Part shown: positions 52,001 to 60,020 of the stretch, piece by piece | How the letters are laid out: every line of letters begins with the position of its first letter | How positions within the stretch are numbered: the stretch's first letter is position 1 | NCBI GenBank assembly: GCA_015709695.1 | Contig: CP054183.1 | Coordinates: 1,476,992 to 1,540,991, forward strand | Direction of reading: 5' to 3' | Source: Gammaproteobacteria bacterium | GTDB lineage: Bacteria > Pseudomonadota > Gammaproteobacteria > Steroidobacterales > GCA-2729495 | DNA length: 64,000 nt | Program-made: the position numbers and the translations under genes | The notes under the pieces: generated by a model | The model's database searches: none | Told to the model about the DNA's origin: nothing | The model's input: only the letters and a program-made list of their open reading frames with translations

Positions 52001-52475
52001 GCGCCTGCGCCTGGACCTGAGCGCCGGGGAGAAGGTGATGACCGAGTCGCTGACCTTCGACAACGTGGTGCTGTTCACCTCGTTCACCCCGGGTGGCCAG
52101 GGCGACGCCTGCGTCGCGGCCGGTGGCCTCAACCGCCTGTACCTGGTCAGCGTCCGCGACGGCGCACCCGTGACCAACCTGGATGGCTCGCTGAACCCGG
52201 ACGGCTCCCCCGATACGGCCCTGACCGCCGACGACCGCTACCGCGAACTGAACCAGGGCGGCATTGCCCCGGATCCGGCGGTGTTCTTCTCGCCGCCCAA
52301 TGGCGACCTCACCACCGGCGACCCCGTGGCCTGCCTCGGCGACAACTGCGAGGACACCAAGCAGGGCAATGGCGATGGCAGCCAGCCCACGCTCTGCATC
52401 GGCGTCGAGTGCTTCGACCCGGGCTTCGCCAACCCGCCGCGGCGCACGCACTGGAACCAGGACGGCTCCGAGTAG
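49095..52475 (+). CDS. pilY1: PilY1-type pilus tip adhesin/biogenesis protein, operon 2
   Basis: This 1126-residue protein has a signal peptide to about residue 26. A von Willebrand A-like region with MIDAS residues D52, S54 and S56 (IDNSGSMDS) follows, with LTDGQPTKD later. The C-terminal PilY1 beta-propeller has an acidic Ca-binding-type loop (DEDDDGDMTDVR) before GDPLHVRPV, and strands such as VSTNDGYLHAIDPDDG. It closely parallels the protein at 15337-18606 along its length. The C-terminus carries several extra cysteines (ACLGDNCED, CIGVECF). Confidence 0.94.
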   Translation: MNTITHRLGSLACGLLLGLAALPAIADDTEIFIASQDPSITGAKPNILFIIDNSGSMDSTVTTQEPWNAATTFSGCYNANRLYFSTNSTRPGCGSSNYIAKSANYCDASKAALANVGSYSDRLLAWRSGNRSWVALSGGSNSTRPMECRADRGVHGQAAGDGKPYAATGSGGPWAAGTASEPSWNNDYTIWDGNWLNWYSSGGTVTQTRMEIVRNVANNMLASLNGVNVGLMHFNVDQGGTVAHAIENIATARGNLQTAVSALTASTWTPLSETLYEAGNYYMGRNVDYGNTGPVLSVGPSRTSGTTTGTTYKKPVLYACQKNYIVLLTDGQPTKDVSATSKIKGLPQWAATVTTPACSGAAGSDGQCMSDLAEYLRKHDLDASLTGNQSVTTYTIGFGVDLALGDTTFLQETANKGGGKYFPAGDTATLQAALTAIVYDILDDATTFSTPTAPVNAFNRTTNLSDVFVSVFAPSATEHWAGNLKKYQLRNGRLLDVNSQPAVDANTGFFSKTSQSYWSDAVDGNSAQLGGAAGELPVHTARNLYTSISGNQLAASSNAVSTANTAITAAMIGAPAADRDTVINWARGLDVRDEDDDGDMTDVRHVMGDPLHVRPVNVLYGGTEASPDATVYVSTNDGYLHAIDPDDGSELWAFIPSQMLGRLYDLYLDEPTATRTYGLDGEISVYIANDDGVPGISGSEKVILLFGMRRGGDSVYALDVTDRSNPQLLWRISSSTTGFGQLGQTWSPPVTARVQVDAAIRNVAIFGGGYDDAEDATAFRSADSRGNAVYMVDALTGELLWRAGNGSSNNLNLSAMTHAIPAGLRVLDLDLDGLADRMYVGDMAGQVWRFDINNGQPASSLVDGGVFASLGGAVVTAPVPDSTARRFFATPDVARIVANNRAYLSINIGSGHRAHPLDTATDDQFFALRDYKVLDKIATASYPQPITVADLLDITGDLAPSIPYNSPGWRLRLDLSAGEKVMTESLTFDNVVLFTSFTPGGQGDACVAAGGLNRLYLVSVRDGAPVTNLDGSLNPDGSPDTALTADDRYRELNQGGIAPDPAVFFSPPNGDLTTGDPVACLGDNCEDTKQGNGDGSQPTLCIGVECFDPGFANPPRRTHWNQDGSE

Positions 52476-52499
52476 GCAAGCCACGAGAAAGGAAGGCCA

Positions 52500-52940
52500 A
52501 TGAAAAGGCAGCACTCGGGATACACGCTCATGGAACTGCTGGTGACGGTCGCCATCGTCGGCATCCTCACCGCCGTGGCCGTGCCCTCCTACCGCCAGTA
52601 CACCCTGCGGGCCAAGCGCACGGATGCCACCACGGCGCTGCTGCGCCTGGCCGCCATGCAGGAGCGCTTCTACATCCAGAACAACACCTACGCCTCCGCC
52701 GACCTCATGGATGATGCCCCGCCGGCGGGCCTCGGCATCGCCGGCACCGAGCGCGGCTACTATGCGCTGGACATCCAGTCCAACGACCTGACCACCGGCT
52801 ACACGGCCACGGCGACCGTGGACGCCGGTGGCGAACAGGCCGACGACAGCGACTGCGCGACGTTCAGCGTCACCGCACAGGGCCTGCGCAGCGCCACCGA
52901 CAGTGGCGGCGCCGACAATACCGACCGCTGCTGGCGCTGA
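52500..52940 (+). CDS. pilE: Minor pilin PilE, pilus operon 2
   Basis: This 146-residue pilin has leader MKRQHSG and mature YTLMELLVTVAIVGILTAVA, with Glu5. YRQYTLRAKRTDATTALLRL, GLGIAGTERGYYALDI and a terminal TDRCWR match the operon 1 PilE closely. An AAGGAAGG ribosome binding site precedes the ATG. It is the last gene of operon 2; 127 bases follow before the surface-protein start, with no clear terminator. Confidence 0.93.
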   Translation: MKRQHSGYTLMELLVTVAIVGILTAVAVPSYRQYTLRAKRTDATTALLRLAAMQERFYIQNNTYASADLMDDAPPAGLGIAGTERGYYALDIQSNDLTTGYTATATVDAGGEQADDSDCATFSVTAQGLRSATDSGGADNTDRCWR

Positions 52941-53067
52941 ACGGCCACAGGGTGGCGGGTACCGCATGGGCCCGCCCGCGGCGTATTGCCTCAGCCGAGG
53001 GTCGCGGGGTAGGGTGACGGCCTGACAATCCAGAACAACCATGCCAGGCACCAGGGGGACAGGCGCC

Positions 53068-54966
53068 ATGGGGAAGTTTGCCGTCATTTTCTCGGTCGCA
53101 GGCCTGATGCTCGCTGCAAGCAGCGTACCGGCCGCCAACGGGCATGCCGACCAGGTCACCAGTCCGGTCAGCGGGGCGATGGCGCCCGTGACCAACACCT
53201 GCTTTGCCGTCATCGACGGCTTCAACCTCGGTGACTGCAGCTACGCCGGCACGCGCTACCCCGGCAAGACCAGCGGCGGCACCGGCAACGGCGCGGCAAC
53301 CGTGGCTGGCAGCTGGATCGGGCCCACCTACGCTGCCGGCTTCTACGCCGCCGGCAGCGCGGCGGATCCCTTCGCTCCCGCGGGCGCCAACGCCGCGCTG
53401 GCCTACCGGCCATCGGTGGGCGACAACAAGTACCCCATCCCGCTCCTCGGCAGCGTCACCATCGACGACCAGGGCACGGCCAGCCCGGCCGACGACACCA
53501 TCGCCGCCACCTGGACCTTCGGGCAGGCCGTCCACCACACCCAGGTGCAGCAGAACGATTACGCCATCGAGACCTGGGACAGCTTCACCCATGTCATGGC
53601 CGCGACCGCGGTCAACCCTACCGCCACGGTGGCCAACGCCAACGGCGGCTTCGATTACGTCATTGGCAGCCGCGGCAAGCCCACGCCGGTGGTCGGCGGC
53701 TTTCCCCACGGCCCGCTGCCCGGCGACGGCACCCTGAATCCCGACCCGTTCCCCTCGGAAAGTGCCGAGGCGGACATCGCCAACCCGACGGGCCCGCGCT
53801 GGGTGACCACCGGCTCGACGGACATCGCCAGCGTCTCGCAGCGTGTAGGCATCGAGCGCTCCGCGGGCTTCGGCAACATCAGCGGCAACCCCTACCCGGG
53901 CACGGCCACGCTGCAGCCCAACGTCGGTGGCCAGACCACCGGCAGCTTCACCAACTACCACTGCACCGACGACACCGGCGACAACGACTGCTCGACCAGC
54001 GAGTACATCTTCGGCTCGCAGAGCGAGGGTGGCGGCAGCACCAGCCCGCCGGGCTTCGAGAACCTGATCCTGCTGCTCGCCACCGATGCCGCCGGCAAGG
54101 TCACCGAAGCCCGCGCCTACTGGACCCGCGAGTACATGATCAGGGGCTTCGGCAGCCGTATCGGCAACGATCCGGCCAACCCGAACCAGTGGGTGACCAA
54201 CAACTCCTGGAACGGCGGCCGCTTCGATTTCCGCGGCTGCTCGCTGCCGGCCACCGTAGCCGATACCGCCACCGTGGTCGAAGGCACGGCGAATGCCGTC
54301 ATCCAGGTGCTGGGCAACGACACCCTCGGCTGCGCGGAGCCGAACGTCGTGCAACTCGTCAGCGGTCCGGCACACGGCTCGGCCACGGTCTCTGCAGACG
54401 GGCGATCGATCCTCTATTCCCCCAGCACCAGCGAGCCCGCGCCCAATGTCTACTACGACGGCCCGGATTCACTGACCTACAAGCTGGTCGACGGCCTCGG
54501 CAACGAATCCTCACCGGCCACGGTCAGCATCACCGTGACCCGCAAGCTGCCCGTCGCCGGCACCCTGAACGGCAGCTCCAGCGGCGGTAGCCCGGCCATC
54601 GTCACCGCCCTGACGGCCGGATCGCTCGGCAGCGGCAGTCTCGCCCAGCACGACCTCGATGCCGGCGCCGGCACGCTCGGCAGCTGCACCGTGTCCGGTT
54701 CCGGAGGTGTCGACGGCGACCAGCTGACCTTCACGCCAACGCCCGGTGCCGGCAACGGCACCGGTGGCTGCAGCTACACCATCACCGACCTCGATGGCGA
54801 CACCGCGACCGCGCAGTTCATCGTCGACGTCCGCGGCAACGCTGGCAGCGCTGGCGGCAGCAAGGGCCCGCAGCTGCCCTCGGGCGGCAGCAGCCTCGAC
54901 TGGCTGGTCCTGGGGGCGCTGCTGGCCGGTACGCCGCTGCTGGCCCGCCGGCGGCACCGGGCCTGA
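53068..54966 (+). CDS. Secreted cadherin-like surface protein with GlyGly-CTERM-type tail
   Basis: This 632-residue protein has a signal peptide (MGKFAVIFSVAGLMLAASSV then PAANG). The ATG at 53068 is chosen because AGGGGG lies nine bases upstream; an in-frame ATG at 53041 lacks this. The N-terminal half has no recognised family. Residues about 390-490 look like an Ig/cadherin-like domain (VIQVLGNDTLGC, HGSATVSADGRSILYSP, SLTYKLVDGLGNES). The end is a sorting-like tail: LPSGGSS, a hydrophobic helix (LDWLVLGALLAGTPLL), then ARRRHRA. That matches GlyGly-CTERM proteins processed by rhombosortase, and implies transfer to the cell surface or release. An adhesin role beside the pilus operon is inferred. 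Confidence 0.75.
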   Translation: MGKFAVIFSVAGLMLAASSVPAANGHADQVTSPVSGAMAPVTNTCFAVIDGFNLGDCSYAGTRYPGKTSGGTGNGAATVAGSWIGPTYAAGFYAAGSAADPFAPAGANAALAYRPSVGDNKYPIPLLGSVTIDDQGTASPADDTIAATWTFGQAVHHTQVQQNDYAIETWDSFTHVMAATAVNPTATVANANGGFDYVIGSRGKPTPVVGGFPHGPLPGDGTLNPDPFPSESAEADIANPTGPRWVTTGSTDIASVSQRVGIERSAGFGNISGNPYPGTATLQPNVGGQTTGSFTNYHCTDDTGDNDCSTSEYIFGSQSEGGGSTSPPGFENLILLLATDAAGKVTEARAYWTREYMIRGFGSRIGNDPANPNQWVTNNSWNGGRFDFRGCSLPATVADTATVVEGTANAVIQVLGNDTLGCAEPNVVQLVSGPAHGSATVSADGRSILYSPSTSEPAPNVYYDGPDSLTYKLVDGLGNESSPATVSITVTRKLPVAGTLNGSSSGGSPAIVTALTAGSLGSGSLAQHDLDAGAGTLGSCTVSGSGGVDGDQLTFTPTPGAGNGTGGCSYTITDLDGDTATAQFIVDVRGNAGSAGGSKGPQLPSGGSSLDWLVLGALLAGTPLLARRRHRA

Positions 54967-54983
54967 CGGCGCGGCCTGCCGCC

Positions 54984-57134
54984 TCAGCGGACGGCGGGCG
55001 CGTCGCGCGTCGCGCGACGGATGGTGTCGTCGAGGCTGGCGATCCTGTCGGCCAGCAGCTCGGTGGTGCCGACGAAGAAGCCCTGCGCGTAGCTGATGTT
55101 GAGCCGACGCAGCAGGTCCAGCGAGGCCTGGTCCTGGACGAACTCGGCGACGGTTTCCAGCTGCATCACCCGCGCCACCTCGGCGATCGCGGCGACCACA
55201 GACTGGGAAACCACGTTGGTGGTGACGTCGCGGACGAAGCTGCCGTCGATCTTCAGTGTGTCCACCGGGAACAGCTTGAGGTAGGCGAACGAGCTCAGGC
55301 CGGTACCGAAGTCGTCCAGCGAGAAGTGGCAGCCCAGGTTGCGCATGGCGTGCATGAAGGCCTGGGCCTGCTGCATGCGTGCCACGGCCACGGATTCGGT
55401 GATCTCGAAGGCGATGATGCCGGGGTCGACGTTCCTGGAACGCACCTCGTTCTCGACGAAGCGCAGGAACTGCTCGCTGCCCAGGCTCTGCCCGGACAGG
55501 TTGATGGCGAACCGCGCGCTGTTGCCGACCAGGTGCCGGCCCTTCTGCGTCAGCAGCCGCAGCGTCGTCGACACCACCCAGCGGTCGAGCTCTTCCATGA
55601 GCTGGTAGCGCTCGGCCGCGGACATGAACTCGCCGGGGGGCACGTGCTGGCCGGCATCGTCGACGATGCGCACCAGCACCTCGTTGTAGTCGGCAACCCG
55701 CCCGGGCTTCAGCGCCACCAGCGGCTGGGCCACCAGCACCAGCCGGTTGTTCTCGATGGCATTGCGCACGTAGCCGACCAGCTGGATGTCATCGAAGCGC
55801 TGCACGATGCTGGCATCGGCCGACTGGTAAACCTCGGTGCGGCCGCGGCCGCGGTCCTTGGCGGCCTGCAGCGCAATGCGCGCGGCACCCATCTCGCCCC
55901 CCGCCTCGGCGCCCTCCTCCAGCGCACCCACGCCGATGCTGACCGAAGGGCGATGGGTCTGGTCGCCGCGCTCGAAGCAGCGTCCGGCGAAGCGCGCGCA
56001 GATACGCTCGCCCAGCCGGCGGGCCTCGTCGAGGCTGGTATGGCGCAGCAGGACGGCAAACTGGTCGCCGGTCACCCGCGTCATCGGCCGGCCAGGCAGC
56101 AGCTCGCGCAACACCGAGGCGAGATGCACCAGCACCTCGTCGCCGGTCTCGCTGCCGAAGGTCTCGTTGAAGACGTGCAGCCGGTCGACGTCCAGCGCCA
56201 GCACCATGCTCTCGTGATCGGACAGCGCCGCGGCCAGCTCGCGCTGGAACACCGGCCACGCCAGCAGGCCGGTGAGGCCGTCGTAGGTCCGGTCGAGCAG
56301 TGCCTCGACATGCGAGCCGACATAGCGGGCGATGCGCGCCAGCCGCCGCTCGCTGAAACGCGAGGACCGCCAGCCGGCGAACGCCAGCATGCCCTGGACC
56401 GGCTGGCCGCGCGTGCGTATCGCGGTCCACAGCAGCGAGTCGCTTTGTTCCACACCCTGGGCCCCGGAGATCGAATCTCCGGCCGCGGCCATCAGCCCGG
56501 TACAGGCGGTGCGCGCCCCGGCCAGGTCGACCCCGGCGCCCTCGGCCATTGCAATGCCCTTGTCGGGGATGACCAGCCAGACACCGGCCACATCGAGGTG
56601 CGCGCAGCACAGCGCCAGGATCCCCGACATGGCTGTCTCGCAGGGCTGCGAAGGATCGTGCAGCAGCGTCTCCACCTTGTGCAGCAACCGCTCCTCGGCT
56701 GCCTGCACCTGCAGCTTGCGCTGGCTGTCCAGCAGCCTGTAGCGCAGCGACAGCTCGCGCTGCAGGCTGCGCAGCGCCGGCGCCAGCAGGTCGAGCACGA
56801 ACCGGCTGGACATGCCGGCGGCGTCGCGGTCCAGCAGCACGCTGAGCGCACCGAGCACCCGGCCGTCCTCGCCATGCAGCAGCGCCATGTGGACGATGCA
56901 AGCACCGAGCTTCAGGCGCGTGCCCTCCGCCGACGGCGGGCCACCCTTCAACAGTTGCGACAGCAGCTCACGGTAGGGCTCGGACACCGGCGGCACGCCA
57001 TCGGGCGGTGCCTCGCTCCAGAACACACGCCCCTGCACATCGTGGCAGACGAAGCCCTGGACCTGTGGCAGCAGAGCCTTGAGGAACGCGGCGTAGTCGC
57101 GCAACACGGCATCCTTGTCTGCGGGCTCGGCCAT
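54984..57134 (-). CDS. GAF-GGDEF-EAL protein with degenerate motifs, FimX-like
   Basis: This 716-residue protein has two GAF-like N-terminal regions (about 20-130 and 160-285), a GGDEF domain (about 285-440) whose signature is TGDQF at 355-359, and an EAL domain (about 450-700) with EVL at 485-487. The GGDEF site is degenerate, so cyclase activity is unlikely. Much of the EAL set remains (INLSGQS, FEITES, DDFGTG, LKIDGSF, YAQGFF), so it may bind or hydrolyse c-di-GMP. P. aeruginosa FimX, which controls type IV pili, also has altered GGDEF and EVL motifs. The position next to pilus operon 2 suggests a similar effector, but the REC/PAS input domains of FimX are absent. Confidence 0.85.
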   Translation of the reverse strand: MAEPADKDAVLRDYAAFLKALLPQVQGFVCHDVQGRVFWSEAPPDGVPPVSEPYRELLSQLLKGGPPSAEGTRLKLGACIVHMALLHGEDGRVLGALSVLLDRDAAGMSSRFVLDLLAPALRSLQRELSLRYRLLDSQRKLQVQAAEERLLHKVETLLHDPSQPCETAMSGILALCCAHLDVAGVWLVIPDKGIAMAEGAGVDLAGARTACTGLMAAAGDSISGAQGVEQSDSLLWTAIRTRGQPVQGMLAFAGWRSSRFSERRLARIARYVGSHVEALLDRTYDGLTGLLAWPVFQRELAAALSDHESMVLALDVDRLHVFNETFGSETGDEVLVHLASVLRELLPGRPMTRVTGDQFAVLLRHTSLDEARRLGERICARFAGRCFERGDQTHRPSVSIGVGALEEGAEAGGEMGAARIALQAAKDRGRGRTEVYQSADASIVQRFDDIQLVGYVRNAIENNRLVLVAQPLVALKPGRVADYNEVLVRIVDDAGQHVPPGEFMSAAERYQLMEELDRWVVSTTLRLLTQKGRHLVGNSARFAINLSGQSLGSEQFLRFVENEVRSRNVDPGIIAFEITESVAVARMQQAQAFMHAMRNLGCHFSLDDFGTGLSSFAYLKLFPVDTLKIDGSFVRDVTTNVVSQSVVAAIAEVARVMQLETVAEFVQDQASLDLLRRLNISYAQGFFVGTTELLADRIASLDDTIRRATRDAPAVR

Positions 57135-57329
57135 GGGTGCTCGAAGGGTCTCCGGGGCTCGGGACATAATGCCCGGCCAGGGTCCGGCGGGCCGTGACCG
57201 CCCTCCCAGTTCGCCGCGCCATGGCGTCGCGTTGACCGCCCCCCCGGCTGCGACTAGGATGGCTGCCCACCGGCGCCGCCGGTTCATGTTCAAGGAGTTC
57301 CGCGCCCGGCCGGGCGCACTTGGGCGATC

Positions 57330-58367
57330 ATGAGCACAGACGTACAGCCCGGGGCCGGATCGCTGCCGTTCACGGCCGAAGTCGAGCGCGCCACCAGCGC
57401 CATCTACGAGCGGGTCCGCGGGGTCATCCCCGAGGTCGAGTGGCCGGTCCACGCGCCGCTCATCGCCGCCATCAACGACCTCAAGCGCCAGCGCAATGCC
57501 GTGATCCTGGCGCACAACTACCAGACGCCGGAGATCTTCTACGGCGTGGCGGACTACCGCGGCGACTCCCTGGGGCTCGCCCAGGAAGGCGCGCGTGTCG
57601 ATGCGGATGTCATCGTCCTCTGCGGCGTGCGCTTCATGGCCGAGACCGCCAAGATCCTCAGCCCGGAGAAGACCGTGCTGCTGCCGGACTTCGAGGCCGG
57701 CTGCTCGCTGGCCGCTTCCATCACCGCTGCCGATGTCCGTCGCCTCAAGGCGCGGTACCCCGGCGTGCCGGTGGTCTGCTACGTCAATGCCTATGCCGAT
57801 GTCCGGGCCGAGTCCGATGTCTGCTGCACCTCCGCCAACGCGGTGAAGGTCGTCGAATCGCTGGGCACGGACCGCGTCATCTTCATCCCCGACGGCTATC
57901 TTGGCCGGTACGTGGCCAGCAAGACCGACGTCGAGGTGATCCTCTGGGAAGGCGCCTGCGAGGTGCACGAGCGCTTCACGCCGGAAGAGATCCGCGAGTA
58001 CCGCCGCCAGCAGCCCGGCGTGCACGTCATGGCACATCCCGAATGCCCGCCGGAGGTGCTGCGCGAGGCGGACTTCGTCGGCTCGACCTCGGGCATGATC
58101 CGCCACATCGCCGAGGAGAAGCCGCGGCAGGTGGTGCTCATCACCGAGTGCTCCATGAGCGACAACGTCGCCGTGGAGTTCCCCGAGGTGGACTTCGTGC
58201 GGCCCTGCAACCTCTGCCCGCACATGAAGCGCATCACGCTGCCGAACATCCTGCGCAGCCTGCAGACCCTCACCCCGGCGATCGATGTCGATGCCGAGGT
58301 GGCGCGTCGCGCCCGGCGTTCCATGGAGCGCATGCTGGCCGTCGGGCGCAGCCCGGTGGCGGCCTGA
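57330..58367 (+). CDS. nadA: Quinolinate synthase
   Basis: This 345-residue protein has the NadA blocks ILAHNYQTPEI, LCGVRFMAETAKIL, ADVRAESDVCCTSANA, MAHPECPP, STSGMIR and NLCPHMKRITL. The three [4Fe-4S] cysteines lie in LCGVR, CCTSAN and LCPHMK. It condenses iminoaspartate with dihydroxyacetone phosphate to quinolinate for NAD synthesis. nadB follows 23 bases later, and no nadC is in the window. Confidence 0.97.
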   Translation: MSTDVQPGAGSLPFTAEVERATSAIYERVRGVIPEVEWPVHAPLIAAINDLKRQRNAVILAHNYQTPEIFYGVADYRGDSLGLAQEGARVDADVIVLCGVRFMAETAKILSPEKTVLLPDFEAGCSLAASITAADVRRLKARYPGVPVVCYVNAYADVRAESDVCCTSANAVKVVESLGTDRVIFIPDGYLGRYVASKTDVEVILWEGACEVHERFTPEEIREYRRQQPGVHVMAHPECPPEVLREADFVGSTSGMIRHIAEEKPRQVVLITECSMSDNVAVEFPEVDFVRPCNLCPHMKRITLPNILRSLQTLTPAIDVDAEVARRARRSMERMLAVGRSPVAA

Positions 58368-58390
58368 GCACCGCCCCTGCCGCCACGCAG

Positions 58391-59986
58391 GTGACCCGCG
58401 GATCCTTCGACGTCCTGGTGATCGGCGCCGGCCTCGGCGGCATGTCGGTCGCCCTGCGCCTCGCCTCGGCGCAATGCCGGGTGGCGCTCATGGCCAAGAA
58501 GGGCCTCGGCGAAAGCTCCAGCAGCCAGGCCCAGGGCGGCATCGCCGCGGCGATCGCCGCCGATGATTCGCCTGCCCTGCACGTCGCCGATACCCTGGTG
58601 GCCGGTGCCGGCCTCTGTCATCGTGACGCCGTCGAGTGGGTTGCCTCCCGCGGAGCCGACTGCGTGCGCTGGCTCGAGGCCCAGGGCGTGCGCTTCACCG
58701 CCAATGGCGATGCCGGTGGCCTGCACCTGACCCGCGAGGGTGGTCATTCGCGCCGGCGGGTGGTCCACGCAGCGGATGCCTCGGGACGCGCCATCGTCGA
58801 CGCCCTCTCCGCCAGGGTGCTGGCCAACCCACACATCACCCTGCTCGGTGGCGAAATTGCAGTGGACCTGATCACCACCGCGAAGCTCGGCGCCGGCGGC
58901 GACAACCGCTGCCTGGGTGCCTATGCGCTGGACCGGGCGAGCGGGCACGTGGTGACCCACCCGGCGCGCGCCGTGGTGCTGGCCACCGGCGGCGCCTCCA
59001 AGACCTACCTCTACACCAGCAACCCCGACACCTCCACGGGAGATGGCATCGCCATGGCCTGGCGCGCCGGCTGCCGGGTCGCCAACCTGGAATTCGTGCA
59101 GTTCCACCCCACCTGCCTCTTCCATCCGCAGGCGAAGTCCTTCCTGATCTCCGAAGCGGTGCGTGGCGAGGGTGGCCGGTTGCTGCTGCCCGACGGGCGC
59201 CGCTTCATGCTGGACCACGATCCGCGGGGCGAACTGGCTTCGCGCGACATCGTCGCCCGCGCCATCGACCACGAGATGAAGCGCGGCGGCTTCGAATGTG
59301 TCTGGCTCGATATCAGCCACAAGCCGGCCGGGGAAATCCTCGCGCAGTTCCCCAACATCGCTGCCCGCTGCCGCGAGTACGGCATCGACATCACCCGCCA
59401 GCCGATCCCGGTGGTGCCTGCGGCCCACTACACCTGCGGCGGGGTCATGACCGACCTGCACGGCGCCACGGACCTGCCCGGCCTCTACGCCGTCGGCGAA
59501 TGCAGCTTTACCGGCCTGCACGGCGCCAACCGCCTGGCGAGCAACTCGCTGCTGGAATGCGCGGTGTTCGGCGCGGCGGCGGCCGAGCACATCGCCGACC
59601 GGCTCCCGGGGTTCGCGCCGTTGCCCGGGCGCCTGCCTGCCTGGGACGAGAGCCGGGTCACCGACCCGGACGAGCAGGTCGTCGTCTCGCACAACTGGGA
59701 CGAGCTGCGCCGTTTCATGTGGGACTATGTCGGCATCGTGCGCACCAACAAGCGCCTGGAGCGGGCCCGCCACCGGGTGAACCTGCTGCAGGAGGAGATC
59801 GCCGAGTTCTACGGCAATTTCCGCATCACCAACGACCTGGTGGAACTGCGCAACCTGGCGCTGGTGGCGGAGCTGACCATCCGCAGCGCCCTCTCCCGCC
59901 ACGAGAGCCGCGGCCTGCACTTCAACCGCGACTACCCGCGGACGCTGCCCGACACCGAGGCACGCGACACCATACTGACTCCGTAG
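58391..59986 (+). CDS. nadB: L-aspartate oxidase
   Basis: This 531-residue FAD flavoprotein has the N-terminal GAGLGGMSVAL dinucleotide motif, SSSSQAQGGIAAA, RRVVHAADASGRAI, EFVQFHPTCLF and YTCGGVMTDLHG, all diagnostic of NadB. It oxidises aspartate to iminoaspartate, the NadA substrate. The start is taken as the GTG at 58391, 23 bases after nadA; no ATG precedes the conserved domain. It is the last recognised gene before the repeat array. Confidence 0.95.
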   Translation: MTRGSFDVLVIGAGLGGMSVALRLASAQCRVALMAKKGLGESSSSQAQGGIAAAIAADDSPALHVADTLVAGAGLCHRDAVEWVASRGADCVRWLEAQGVRFTANGDAGGLHLTREGGHSRRRVVHAADASGRAIVDALSARVLANPHITLLGGEIAVDLITTAKLGAGGDNRCLGAYALDRASGHVVTHPARAVVLATGGASKTYLYTSNPDTSTGDGIAMAWRAGCRVANLEFVQFHPTCLFHPQAKSFLISEAVRGEGGRLLLPDGRRFMLDHDPRGELASRDIVARAIDHEMKRGGFECVWLDISHKPAGEILAQFPNIAARCREYGIDITRQPIPVVPAAHYTCGGVMTDLHGATDLPGLYAVGECSFTGLHGANRLASNSLLECAVFGAAAAEHIADRLPGFAPLPGRLPAWDESRVTDPDEQVVVSHNWDELRRFMWDYVGIVRTNKRLERARHRVNLLQEEIAEFYGNFRITNDLVELRNLALVAELTIRSALSRHESRGLHFNRDYPRTLPDTEARDTILTP

Positions 59987-60020
59987 GGCTGGCGCCGCAT
60001 GGCGCCGCGGGCGACCCCGA

